DNA of 64,000 nucleotides, taken from contig NZ_JAAVTK010000008.1 of the NCBI RefSeq assembly GCF_012275535.1, positions 206,207-270,206 on the forward strand. Reading direction: 5' to 3'. This DNA is from Hymenobacter artigasi (GTDB taxonomy: Bacteria > Bacteroidota > Bacteroidia > Cytophagales > Hymenobacteraceae). Each line of letters opens with the position of its first letter. Within the stretch, counting starts at the first letter, position 1. Shown piece after piece: positions 26,557 to 35,419 of the stretch. Below the pieces are notes generated by a model. It did not search any database. It had not been told where the DNA came from and saw only the letters and a list, made by a program, of their open reading frames with translations. The translations under genes and the position numbers were made by a program.

Positions 26557-26655
26557 ATGTTAAAAAAGGGAAAGGCGGCGCGGAGCCGCCGGTACGGTTG
26601 GGTTTACGCACAGCGGCGGCAAACGGCCGGAAATGGCGTGCCGTTCTGCCGCTCA

Positions 26656-26810
26656 CCTCACCCCCGGCCCCTCTCCCGCGGAGAGGGGAGCCGCGGCGGC
26701 GCAGGTGTTCCCGTGTCGCATATGATTTAGCTTGTGCCGGGGCCGCGCCACGATACCCAAGCCACGCCGCCGTGGCTCCCCTCTCCGCGGGAGAGGGGCC
26801 GGGGGTGAGG
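26656..26810. repeat. Inverted-repeat element, CCTCACCCCCGGCCCCTCTC family, copy 1
   Basis: 37-base perfect arms (26656-26692 and 26774-26810) with an 81-base spacer. The right arm ends exactly at the base before the stop codon (26811) of the histidine kinase gene, so it forms that gene's 3' untranslated region. A relative lies at 36261-36407. Confidence 0.92.
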
Positions 26811-28256
26811 TTACGCCACCGGCAGCGTAAACAGAAACCGGCTGCCCGCCGCCGGCTGGCTTTCCACCCACAGCTGCCCGCCCTGCGCCCCAATAAACTC
26901 GCGCGAAATGCTGAGGCCCAGCCCCGAGCTGCCGTGCCCGCCCTGGCCCGGCACGCCCGCAAAGCGCTGGAAGATGCGCTTGTGGTGCTCGGCTGCAATG
27001 CCGGGGCCCTGGTCCTCCACGCTCACGCGCACCATCTCGCCCCACTGCATGGCCCGGATGATGAGCGGGGCCGCCGTGGGCGAGTAGCGGATGGCGTTGG
27101 AAAGGAGGTTGATGAGCACCCAGGTGGTTTTTTCCACGTCGCCGTGCACTTCGGGCAGGGCCTCGGGCAGCTGCAGGTCGAGCCGAATCTGCTTGTCGTG
27201 CAGCTGCGGGTGCACCGTTTGGGTGGCGTAGCGGATAACGTCGGCTAGGTGCATGGGCTGCACGTTGAGCTTGATGCCCGCGCCCGCGTCGAGGCGCGAT
27301 ACTTCGATGAGCTGGCCCACCATGTTCAGCAGGCGCTGGGTTTCCTCGCCGATGCCGGTGGCCAGCACCTGGCGCTCGGCATCGGTGGTGCGCGGGTTTT
27401 GCAACAGCATCAGGCTGAGCTTGATGCTGGCCAGCGGCGTTTTCAGCTCGTGCGAAATCGTGGCCAAAAAGGTGGATTTCAATTCGTCCAGCTTCTTAAA
27501 GTCGGACACGTTGCGCAGGCACAGGATGTGGCCGGCGGCGGTGCGCCGGCTGGCTTGGTCCACGGTTTCAATGGGGCTTATTTTGAGCTGGTAGTGCGGC
27601 GCGTCGCCCTTGTGCGGAAACATGAACACGGGGTCGGGCGTCTCATCGCCGGCCATGTTGGCTTCGGCCAGGGGCACCAGCAGGTCGCGCAGCAGCTCGT
27701 TGGTGGCGGCCACGGCGGTGGCGGGCAGGCCCAGCAGCTCCGACTGCGGCAGGCCCAGCAGGTCGCAGGCCACGGGGTTGGCCAGCACAATGGTGCCGTG
27801 CTCATCGAGGAGGAGCAGGCCCTCATCGAGGCTGCGCACGAGGCTTTCCATGCGGTTGCGCTCGGTGAAGAGCTCGGCCAGGGTGGCGCGGCGCTCGTCC
27901 TGGGCCTGGCTCAGCACTAGGTTCACGGCGGCGGCCACGGTGCCCACCTCGTCGCGCTTGCCCACGGCCACGCGGGTGGCGGGGCCGGGGCCGGCCACCC
28001 GCTCCATGTCGGCGGTGAGGCGGTGCAGGGGGCGCACCACAATGCGTGGCAGCCGCACCATCATGGTAATGCCCACCGCCGTGCCGGCCCCTACAAAAGC
28101 CAGCACCGCCAACCGCGCCGTGTTGAAATCGGCCTGCTCGATGCCATGCGCGCCGTTTTCGAGAAAGCGGATGGTGAGGAAGGCGTAGCCGCCCAGCCCC
28201 AGCAGCAGTAGCAGCAGCAGAAAGACGCTGAGGCGGATTTTCAGTTTAAGTGACAT
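26811..28256 (-). CDS. KinB-type membrane sensor histidine kinase
   Basis: 481 residues. Two membrane helices flank a short periplasmic loop (LSVFLLLLLLLGLGGYAFL and LAVLAFVGAGTAVGITMMV), then HAMP (RPLHRLTADMERVAG), a PAS domain near residue 140 (DEGLLLLDEHGTIVLANPVA), HisKA with His269 in ATISHELKTPLASI, and a HATPase domain (NLLSNAIRYSP, EDQGPGIA, GLGLSISREFIGAQGG). The start at 28256 removes 104 upstream codons that belong to the divergent intergenic region. Its likely partner is the sigma-54 regulator at 32345-33706, from which it is separated by a kinase gene facing the other way. Similar pairs in Bacteroidota accompany kdp potassium-transport genes; none are seen here. Confidence 0.88.
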   Translation of the reverse strand: MSLKLKIRLSVFLLLLLLLGLGGYAFLTIRFLENGAHGIEQADFNTARLAVLAFVGAGTAVGITMMVRLPRIVVRPLHRLTADMERVAGPGPATRVAVGKRDEVGTVAAAVNLVLSQAQDERRATLAELFTERNRMESLVRSLDEGLLLLDEHGTIVLANPVACDLLGLPQSELLGLPATAVAATNELLRDLLVPLAEANMAGDETPDPVFMFPHKGDAPHYQLKISPIETVDQASRRTAAGHILCLRNVSDFKKLDELKSTFLATISHELKTPLASIKLSLMLLQNPRTTDAERQVLATGIGEETQRLLNMVGQLIEVSRLDAGAGIKLNVQPMHLADVIRYATQTVHPQLHDKQIRLDLQLPEALPEVHGDVEKTTWVLINLLSNAIRYSPTAAPLIIRAMQWGEMVRVSVEDQGPGIAAEHHKRIFQRFAGVPGQGGHGSSGLGLSISREFIGAQGGQLWVESQPAAGSRFLFTLPVA

Positions 28257-28515
28257 GACGCAACGACTGCCGCCCCGGCCCCCGACCAGGCGGCCGGCCG
28301 GTTTCGGCACCCAAATAAATGGAGAACAAAGGGCGGATGAGCCCGTAAATCGGCTAAAGCTATAACGCCGGCCCCAGACGGCGGCTCCGGCTGGACCGTA
28401 ATCGGGTGGCGGGCCTTGTTTGCCACCCGCCCGGCCGTATCTTGGGCTGCCGCCTCCAGGGCCACTGCTACCATTAGCGGCTCTGGCCTTCCGCCACCTT
28501 TCCCTTTCCCTGGCC

Positions 28516-31500
28516 ATGTCCCCCGCTGCTCCCCGTTCCGAAATCGATTGGGCCGCACTCGTTGCCACCGAGCGCGCCTGCCGCGAGCAGGCCGAAACTG
28601 CTTTGGCCGCCGCCCAGGCCCAGGCCGCTGCCCTGGAAGGGCAGCTGGCCGCCGTGGCCGTCAGCGCCCAGCACTACCACACCCAGCTCACGGCCCTGGT
28701 GCAGCACCTGCCGGCTGCCCTGGTGCTGGTGGACCATTCCAGCCAGATTCAGTTTGTGAATCAGGCATTTTGGGAAATGTTTGGCTTGCCGCCGGTGGCC
28801 GGCCCCCTGGAAGGCAAACCGCCGATTCCGCACGAGGCCGTTGCCATCGATAATGCGTTTGCCGACCCCACTGCCTTTGCGGCGCGGGCCCGCGCCCTGC
28901 ATGCGGCGGGGCAAAGCGTGCTGCGGGAGGAGTTCCGGCTGGCCGATGGGCGGGTAGTTGAGCTTGACTACCTAGTGCTGGATACCGTGTGCGCCGGCCG
29001 CCTGATTTGCTACCGCGACGTGACCAAGCGGCATCAGCGCGATGCCGAGATTCGGACGCTTTCCTTCATTGCCCAGCAAAACCCCAACACCACCCTGCGC
29101 CTGACGGCTACCGGCGAGGTGATTTATGCCAATCCGGCGGCCGCGCCGCTGCTGCAAGCCCTGGCGGCTGGCACGCAGGGCGATTTCCAGCAGCAGCTGC
29201 ACGCGCTGGTGCAGGCGGCGCTGCGCACCCCCACGCAGCAGCAGCAGGCCCTGGAAGTGGCGGGGCTGCACTACCTGTGCCGGGCCGTGGCCGTGCCGGG
29301 CCAGGAAACGGTGACCCTCTACCTCACCGACATTACGGCCCGGCACCTGGCCGAGCAGCAGCTGGCCGAGCAGCGCACCTTCTACGAAAGCATTCTGGAG
29401 CAGACACCCACGGCCGTGGCCGTATTCGATGCCCAGCACCGCTACCTGTTTGTCAACCCGGTGGTGGAGCCCGACCCCGCCGTTCGCGCCTGGATGCTGG
29501 GCCAGACCAGCACGGTGGCCAATGTGCAGCGCGGGCTGCCGGCCGCCATCATCGAGCAGCGAGCGGCTGCCTTTGCCGAAGCCCTGCGCACCGGGGCCGA
29601 GGTAACCTGGGAGGAAACCTACCCGGGGCCGCGGTATCTGCAGCGGAGCTACCGGCCCGTGCGCGGGCACGATGGCAAGCCGCTGGTCATCGGCTCGGGC
29701 AACGACATCACGGCCAGCAAGCAGGCCGAGCAGGAGATAGCCCGGCAGCAGGAGTTCTACGAGTCCATCCTGGACTTGCTGCCCGTGGACGTGGCCGTGT
29801 TCGATGCCAACCACCGCTTTCTGTTCGTCAATCCGTCGTCGGTGGCCGACCCGGTGGTGCGCCGGCAAATCATCGGCCTCACCAGCGACGAGTATTTTGC
29901 CCTTCGCCAGCAGCAGCACCCCGCCGGCCTGCACCAGCAGCGAAACCAGTACTTCGACCTGGCCGTGCGTACCGGCGAGGACGTGACCTGGGAGGAAATG
30001 CGTACCGGCCGCCACCAGCGCCCCCAGCTGATACTGCGTAACCTGCGGCCCGTGTTTGGGGCCGATGGGGCCCTGCGCCTGGTAGTGGGTTCGGGCATCG
30101 ACATCACGGCCCGCTACCAGGCCGAAAAGCTGCAGCACGAGGTGCAGACCATGTTGCAGGAGCAGCAGGACTTTATCCGGCAGATTGTGGACTCCCTGCC
30201 CAACGTTATTTATCTGATGAATGCCGAAGGGCGGATATCATTTTTTAACAAGGCCTATGATGAGGCCGTGCAACGCGCTCAGCATCAGCATTCTGAAGTC
30301 ACAAATCCTGTGGTGCAGCAGGAGCGGGACCTGGTAAGCGCCCTGAACCAGCAGGTGCAGAACACGCACCAATCCCTGACGACAGAGCTGCCCTTCACCC
30401 AGCTTTCGGGCGAAATACTCTATTTCCACATGCACAAGCGGCCCATGTTCCGGGGCGATGGCCAGGTCGATATCCTCACCATCGGCACCGACATCACGGC
30501 CATGAAGCGGGCCCGCCAGGAGCTGGAGCGCCGCGAAAAACAATACCACGACCTGGTGTACTACTCGCAGGCCCTGATTTGTACCCACGACCAGCAGGGC
30601 ATAATCCTTTCCGTGAACCCGGCCATTGAGCGGCTCATGGGCATGCCGGCGGTGCAGCTGGTGGGCCTTCACCTGCGCAAAGCCCTGACCCCGGAACACC
30701 ATGCCACCCTGCAAGCCTATCTGGACGGCTACGAGTCGGCCCTGCCGCAGCCCCGCGTAGTCAGCATCCGCAACAAGGCCGGCGAGCTGCGCTACCTCAA
30801 CTACTACACTTATAAGGTGACCGAGGAAGGCTATTCGCCCTACGTGGTGGCCTCGGGCTACGACGTGACGCCCGTCGTGCTGGCCCAGCGCGCCCTGCAG
30901 CACGCCAAGCAGGAAGCCGAAGAAAATGCCCGCGCCAAGGAAGCCTTTCTGGCCCGCATGAGCCACGAAATTCGCACCCCCCTCAACGGTATTCTGGGCA
31001 TGGCCGCCCTGCTGCGTAAAACGGCTCTCACCGCGCCGCAGCTCGATTACCTGGGCACCATGCAGGAGGCCGGCCAGCACCTGCTGGCCCTCGTGAACGA
31101 CGTGCTGGACATGGCCAAAATCACCACCCGCCACCTGGAGCTCAACCACGGGCCTTTTGATGTGGCCGTGGCCATGCAGGGGGCCGGCCAGATGGTGGCC
31201 ACCCTGGCCGCCCAAAAAGGGCTGATTCTGCACGTTGAGCCGCCGCATTCGGCCGAGCTCCGGGTGGTGGGCGATGCCTACCGCCTGCACCAGGTGCTGC
31301 TCAACCTGTTGTCAAACGCCATTAAGTTCACCGAGCAGGGCCACATTCGGCTGGGGGCCGAAGTGCGCCACGATACGACGCAGGAGCTCGCGCTGCGCTT
31401 TTGGGTGGCAGATACCGGCATCGGCATCGCTCCCGAAGAACAGGCCCACATCTTCGACGCCTTCAGCCAGGCCAGTGCCGAAACCAGCATGCGCTTCGGC

Positions 31501-32064
31501 GGCACGGGCCTGGGCCTGGCCATCAGCCAGCAGCTGGTGGAGCAGATGGGCGGCACCCTGCGCCTGTGCAGCGCGCCCGGCGCGGGCACCACGTTCTCGT
31601 TTCAGCTGGCGCTGCCCCGCGCCCCGGAGCCGGCCGTGCCGCTGGCCCCCGCCCCGCCCGATGATTCTTACGAAGCCCTGCGCGGCCTGCGCGTGCTGCT
31701 GGCCGAAGACAACCTGGTAAACCAGCGCATTGCCGTGGTTGTGCTCGAATACTGGGGCGTGCAGGTGCGGGCCGTGGGCAATGGCCTCGATGCCCTGGCC
31801 GAGCTGCAGGCGCACGCCTTCGATGTGGCCCTGCTCGACATCCGCATGCCGGGCCTGAATGGAGTGGAGGTTACCCAGGCCATCCGCCGGCACCCCGACC
31901 CGGCCCGCGCCACCCTGCCCATCATCGCCCTCACCGCCAATGCCTTCGCCGCCGACCGCGCCACCTACCTGGCCGCCGGCATGAATGCATGCCTCACCAA
32001 GCCCTACGAAGAAACCGCCCTCTGCCAGCTGCTGCTGGATTTGACCAGCTCAAAGCGACCGTAA
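28516..32064 (+). CDS. Multi-PAS hybrid histidine kinase with receiver domain
   Basis: 1182 residues, soluble. After a short coiled coil (residues 15-55) come about six PAS modules: QHLPAALVLVDHSSQIQFVN, the FYESILEQTPTAVAVFDAQH and FYESILDLLPVDVAVFDANH twins (both with the D-A-x-HR-x-LFVNP pattern, probably a recent duplication), IVDSLPNVIYLMNAEGRISF, and a last one near residue 680. The phosphoacceptor is His817 in ARMSHEIRTPLNG; the HATPase has LNLLSNAIKFTEQG and DTGIGIAPEEQ. The receiver domain (from about 1058) has EDN and the acceptor Asp1108 in LLDIRMPG, with Lys in LTKPY. The ATG at 28516 is preferred over an earlier ATG lacking domain content. Confidence 0.9.
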   Translation: MSPAAPRSEIDWAALVATERACREQAETALAAAQAQAAALEGQLAAVAVSAQHYHTQLTALVQHLPAALVLVDHSSQIQFVNQAFWEMFGLPPVAGPLEGKPPIPHEAVAIDNAFADPTAFAARARALHAAGQSVLREEFRLADGRVVELDYLVLDTVCAGRLICYRDVTKRHQRDAEIRTLSFIAQQNPNTTLRLTATGEVIYANPAAAPLLQALAAGTQGDFQQQLHALVQAALRTPTQQQQALEVAGLHYLCRAVAVPGQETVTLYLTDITARHLAEQQLAEQRTFYESILEQTPTAVAVFDAQHRYLFVNPVVEPDPAVRAWMLGQTSTVANVQRGLPAAIIEQRAAAFAEALRTGAEVTWEETYPGPRYLQRSYRPVRGHDGKPLVIGSGNDITASKQAEQEIARQQEFYESILDLLPVDVAVFDANHRFLFVNPSSVADPVVRRQIIGLTSDEYFALRQQQHPAGLHQQRNQYFDLAVRTGEDVTWEEMRTGRHQRPQLILRNLRPVFGADGALRLVVGSGIDITARYQAEKLQHEVQTMLQEQQDFIRQIVDSLPNVIYLMNAEGRISFFNKAYDEAVQRAQHQHSEVTNPVVQQERDLVSALNQQVQNTHQSLTTELPFTQLSGEILYFHMHKRPMFRGDGQVDILTIGTDITAMKRARQELERREKQYHDLVYYSQALICTHDQQGIILSVNPAIERLMGMPAVQLVGLHLRKALTPEHHATLQAYLDGYESALPQPRVVSIRNKAGELRYLNYYTYKVTEEGYSPYVVASGYDVTPVVLAQRALQHAKQEAEENARAKEAFLARMSHEIRTPLNGILGMAALLRKTALTAPQLDYLGTMQEAGQHLLALVNDVLDMAKITTRHLELNHGPFDVAVAMQGAGQMVATLAAQKGLILHVEPPHSAELRVVGDAYRLHQVLLNLLSNAIKFTEQGHIRLGAEVRHDTTQELALRFWVADTGIGIAPEEQAHIFDAFSQASAETSMRFGGTGLGLAISQQLVEQMGGTLRLCSAPGAGTTFSFQLALPRAPEPAVPLAPAPPDDSYEALRGLRVLLAEDNLVNQRIAVVVLEYWGVQVRAVGNGLDALAELQAHAFDVALLDIRMPGLNGVEVTQAIRRHPDPARATLPIIALTANAFAADRATYLAAGMNACLTKPYEETALCQLLLDLTSSKRP

Positions 32065-32066
32065 CC

Positions 32067-32334
32067 CTGGCGCGAGTTTAGGCGCAGCCGTAACTCGTGC
32101 CTGCCATCCGGGCGAGGCTGTGCCTCGCAATAGAACGGCGCAGTGGGCGCGGTACTGGCAGTACTGGCGCGAGTTTAGGCGCAGCCGTAACTCGTGCCTG
32201 CCATCCGGGCGAGGCTGTGCCTCGCAGCAGAACGACGCAATAGGCGCGGTACTGCATTGCCGCTGGCGCGGCAGGGGAGGCGCAGCCTCCCGCTCATTTT
32301 CGGCACGAGTTACGCTGCGCTAAACTCGCGCCAG
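32067..32334. repeat. Palindromic element, GCGCGAGTTTAGCGCAGC family, copy 2 with tandem left arm
   Basis: The left arm CTGGCGCGAGTTTAGGCGCA is present twice, at 32067 and 32164, as part of a 97-base direct duplication. One right arm lies at 32303-32334. Inside is GGGAGGCGCAGCCTCCC. It sits between the convergent ends of the hybrid kinase and the sigma-54 regulator genes, and is related to the element at 19992-20163. Confidence 0.9.
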
Positions 32335-32344
32335 TTAACGCAAC

Positions 32345-33706
32345 CTATCCCAGCCCGTATTCCTCCAGCTTCCGGTACAGCGTAGTGAGGCCAATGCCCA
32401 GCCTTTTTGCCACGTCGGGCTTGTTGCCGTCCAGCTCGCCCATCAGCTTGCCGATGTGGCGGGCTTCTACGGCCCGCATGCTGTCGTCGGCGGCATCGGC
32501 ACCGGGCCGGGCGGGGCGGCCCAGGGCGTGGAACTCGTCCGGCAGATAATCGGCCGATAACATTTCCCCGGCGGGGGCGAGGATGGCGGCGCGTTCGAGC
32601 ACGTTTTTCAGCTCGCGCACATTGCCGGGCCAGGGGTAGCGCTGCAGCAAGGTGAGCGCCTCGGCCGAGAGGCCGGGCAGGCGCTTGCTGAGGCGGGCGG
32701 CGAAGTGTTGGAGGAAGTAGTTGGCCAGCGGAGGTACGTCGGTGGGGCGCTCTTTGAGGGAAGGTACGTGGATGACGAACACCGAGAGGCGGTAATATAA
32801 ATCGGGGCGGAAGCGGCCTTCGGCGGCTTCCTGCTTGAGGTTGCGGTTGGTGGCGGCCACCAGGCGCACGTTCACCTTGGTGGGCTTGGTGTCGCCGAGC
32901 TTGGTGAAGGTCTGGCTTTCGAGCACGCGCAGGAACTTGGCCTGCACGTTGAGCTCCAGCTCGCCGATTTCGTCCAGAAACAGGGTGCCGCCGTTGGCTT
33001 CTTCCAGCAGGCCCTTCTTGTCGGCCAGCGCGCCGGTGAAGGCGCCTTTTTTGTAGCCAAACAGTTCGGATTCGAGCAAATCTTTGGGAAAGGCGCTGCA
33101 ATTGACGGCCACGAAGGCCTTGCCCTGCCGCCCGCTGGCCTGGTGGATGGCCTGGGCAAAAAGCTCCTTGCCGCTGCCGGTGGGGCCTTCGAGCAGCACG
33201 GTGCTGTCGGTGGGCGCTACCTGGCGGGCCAGCTGCTGCACGCGCCGCAGCTCGGGCGAGTCGCCAATCATGGACTCAAAGCGATACTGCTGGCCCACGC
33301 GGCGCTCCAGCTCGGTGACGCGCTGGCGGAGGCGGGCTTTTTCGGCGGCACGGTCGACCACCACCACCAGCTGCTGCTCAAAATCGCCCTTGGTGAGGTA
33401 GTCGAACGCGCCGAGCTTCATGGCCTTCACGCCGTCGGGGATGGTGCCGAAGGCGGTGAGCAGCACCACTTCGGCATCGGGGGCGGCGGCTTTGAAGCGG
33501 GGCAGCAGGTCGACGCCGTTGGCATCGGGCAGCTTCACGTCGGAGAGCACGAGCAGGATGTCGGCGGCGTGTTGTTGGAGCAGCTCTAGGCCGCGGTGGG
33601 CGTCGGGGGCTTGCAGCACGGTGTAGCCTTCCAGCTCCAGCACCTGGGCCAGCAGCTGGCGCAAGCGCGCTTCGTCGTCGATGATGAGCAGGGTACCGGT
33701 GGGCAT
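32345..33706 (-). CDS. Sigma-54-dependent response regulator (NtrC family)
   Basis: 453 residues in three domains. The receiver has IIDDEARLR, the phosphorylated Asp56 in LSDVKLPD, and Lys in the YLTKGD loop. The AAA+ domain has Walker A GPTGSGKE, the sigma-54-contacting GAFTGA loop in KKGAFTGALADKKG, Walker B LFLDEIGE, and the arginine-finger region GRFRPDLYYRL. The C-terminus is a Fis-type helix-turn-helix (GNKPDVAKRLGIGLTTLYRKL). It activates sigma-54 promoters after phosphorylation. The most likely kinase is the KinB-type one at 26811-28256. The divergent ATPase gene starts 48 bases away. Confidence 0.94.
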   Translation of the reverse strand: MPTGTLLIIDDEARLRQLLAQVLELEGYTVLQAPDAHRGLELLQQHAADILLVLSDVKLPDANGVDLLPRFKAAAPDAEVVLLTAFGTIPDGVKAMKLGAFDYLTKGDFEQQLVVVVDRAAEKARLRQRVTELERRVGQQYRFESMIGDSPELRRVQQLARQVAPTDSTVLLEGPTGSGKELFAQAIHQASGRQGKAFVAVNCSAFPKDLLESELFGYKKGAFTGALADKKGLLEEANGGTLFLDEIGELELNVQAKFLRVLESQTFTKLGDTKPTKVNVRLVAATNRNLKQEAAEGRFRPDLYYRLSVFVIHVPSLKERPTDVPPLANYFLQHFAARLSKRLPGLSAEALTLLQRYPWPGNVRELKNVLERAAILAPAGEMLSADYLPDEFHALGRPARPGADAADDSMRAVEARHIGKLMGELDGNKPDVAKRLGIGLTTLYRKLEEYGLG

Positions 33707-33716
33707 TTAGAGCGGA

Positions 33717-33750
33717 ATTGGCTGGATGGGCCCGCAATTACGTAGTTTTG
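33717..33750 (+). promoter_or_regulatory. Candidate promoter of the ATPase/nuclease unit
   Basis: TAGTTTTG (33743-33750) fits the -7 consensus TAnnTTTG, with ATTG at 33717-33720 as a weak -33 element, 22 bases apart. It would place the transcript start very near the ATG at 33754, giving a nearly leaderless mRNA. It lies in the 47-base gap between divergent genes. Confidence 0.35.
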
Positions 33751-33753
33751 GAT

Positions 33754-34857
33754 ATGCTAAAGCGCCTCCACCTTCAGAATTTCACCGTTTTCGCCGATGC
33801 CGACTTCGAGTTTGTGCAAGGGCTGAATGTGTTGGTTGGTACCAATGGCACGGGCAAAAGTCATGTGTTGAAGCTGGGATATGCAGTCGAATCAGCCAGA
33901 TTTGATATTAGTAAACAATTCACGGTTGGCAATTTACAAGAACCCTTAACCAGTTCCATTGCGTGGACAGGAACTCTACACAAATTGCTGCCTGATATAT
34001 TTTTATCTACTCGAATTGCACCACTTATTAGGTGGGATTCGGAAGGCGATGCAAAGGTTGAAGCTGATTTTGGGACTGATAATGAGGTAATTTTTGAATT
34101 AAACTCCTCAGTTAAGGAAATAGACCGCAAAATAGCTAGTGTAGGGGCAACACATGCATCCACAAAAACCGATAAAGTATTTAAGCCCGTTTTTATACCA
34201 GCTAAAGAAATTCTTTCATTAAGCTGGATGCTGCCCGGGTCAGAACAATTAGTTTTCCCAATAGAGAAAAGCTATTTGGACTTACTTGGTCAACTTCGTC
34301 TTCTATCACTTCGCAAGCCTGAATCCATTCAAGCAATTCAATCATTGACTGATGTATTGGGCGGAGAAGTGAAAGAGGAAGAGGGTAAATACTATCTTGT
34401 TAACGCTGATGGGAGGAGAGTAACTATAAATTTAGTTGCTGAAGGATTACGCAAATTTGGGACGTTACAAAAGCTATTGGCTAATGGTAGTCTTACTAAA
34501 AACGCCACGCTTTATTGGGACGAGCCCGAAGCCAATTTGAATCCTGCGTTGCTCCGGAAACTTGCAGCTATACTTGCCGGATTAGCGCGTCAAGGATTTC
34601 AAATTATTCTGGCCACACACAGCATGAGTTTATTGAAAGAATTTCATATTCTTTCGCGTCAAAAAACGGACGAGCCATTACCGATTCGCTATTTCGGTTT
34701 GAATGCGGAATCTGGTCAGCCTACTACGGTGGTTGCGAGAGACGATTTCAAGTTTTTGCCAGATGTGGTGGCACTTGAAGTTGAATTAGAGCAAGCTGAT
34801 GATTTAGAAGAAATTTTCGCCCGTGAAGACCGTCAGTTCCATGCCGATAGTAACTGA
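33754..34857 (+). CDS. ABC-type (RecF/OLD-like, AAA_21) ATPase of a two-gene unit
   Basis: 367-residue soluble ATPase. Walker A GTNGTGKS is at residues 29-36; NLVAEGLRKFGTLQKLL near residue 229 takes the place of the ABC signature; Walker B is LYWDEPEANLNP with Asp256-Glu257; the H-loop is ATHSMSL with His289. No coiled-coil insertion is long enough for an SMC protein, and no Toprim nuclease domain follows, unlike OLD proteins. The start LKRLHLQNFTVF is canonical. GC is visibly lower than the flanks. The stop codon overlaps the next gene by 17 bases, indicating translational coupling. The pair resembles small defence modules in layout (ATPase sensor plus nuclease-like effector). Confidence 0.85.
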   Translation: MLKRLHLQNFTVFADADFEFVQGLNVLVGTNGTGKSHVLKLGYAVESARFDISKQFTVGNLQEPLTSSIAWTGTLHKLLPDIFLSTRIAPLIRWDSEGDAKVEADFGTDNEVIFELNSSVKEIDRKIASVGATHASTKTDKVFKPVFIPAKEILSLSWMLPGSEQLVFPIEKSYLDLLGQLRLLSLRKPESIQAIQSLTDVLGGEVKEEEGKYYLVNADGRRVTINLVAEGLRKFGTLQKLLANGSLTKNATLYWDEPEANLNPALLRKLAAILAGLARQGFQIILATHSMSLLKEFHILSRQKTDEPLPIRYFGLNAESGQPTTVVARDDFKFLPDVVALEVELEQADDLEEIFAREDRQFHADSN

Positions 34858-35419
34858 GCGAAAACTGGAACTGGAATTTTCAGAGGACTGGAAGATTATT
34901 CAGTACGACCAGCAAGCAAATCCTAAAACGGGGGAGGCAGCAAGTTTCTATCGTCGCATCATTGAGCGCGGTGGGGTGCAGCAGGTACGCGGGGTAGACA
35001 TCGTGTGTCGGTTGCCTGATGTTCCGGCAAAACTTCAGTTCATCGAAGTTAAAGACGACCGGAAGCGGACAATAGGAACAGGCGACCGTCACGCTGAATT
35101 ATTCATTTCGGTATTGCAAAAGACTGTAGGTACGCTTGCCGGGCTTGTGTTGGCTGAGCGTTTGGGCGAAGCTTCTCTGCACACCCAAGCCTGCCTAAGT
35201 CAAAACCCGCCCATTGAAGTGGTACTGTTCTTGGTGGAGCCTGCGCTTGCACCAATTACGAGTGCTGAAAATGGCTTGTCCCGCTTGGTAAAAAAAGAAA
35301 GAGTAGCGGCCCTCGACCAGCGCCTGACGGCCAAGCTGGATGAATGGGGAATCGTGTTTGCGCTCTATAATCTATCGAACCGGCCACCCCGCGACTGGCA
35401 AGTGCGCGACCTCGCCTAA
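34841..35419 (+). CDS. Putative PD-(D/E)XK nuclease-like effector coupled to ATPase
   Basis: 192-residue soluble protein. I recognise no named family. VRGVDIV (Asp53) followed after 16 residues by QFIEVKDD (Glu69-x-Lys71) is the order expected of a PD-(D/E)XK metal-binding core, with helix FYRRIIERGG before it. The rest is mixed alpha/beta. The ATG at 34841 is preferred; a GTG at 34823 would lengthen it by six residues. Start overlaps the upstream ATPase gene. At its 3' end it overlaps the convergent ABC gene by four bases. A nuclease role is inference from the motif and the ATPase partner. Confidence 0.7.
   Translation: MPIVTERKLELEFSEDWKIIQYDQQANPKTGEAASFYRRIIERGGVQQVRGVDIVCRLPDVPAKLQFIEVKDDRKRTIGTGDRHAELFISVLQKTVGTLAGLVLAERLGEASLHTQACLSQNPPIEVVLFLVEPALAPITSAENGLSRLVKKERVAALDQRLTAKLDEWGIVFALYNLSNRPPRDWQVRDLA

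Noticed and set aside
26656..26810. Inverted repeat considered as a CRISPR or integron site
   Set aside because: Only one pair of arms with no spacer series, no cas genes or integrase.
33754..35419. Naming the pair as Septu, PARIS or Gabija
   Set aside because: The effector lacks HNH, DUF4435 or helicase features and the ATPase lacks Toprim, so no named type fits by eye.
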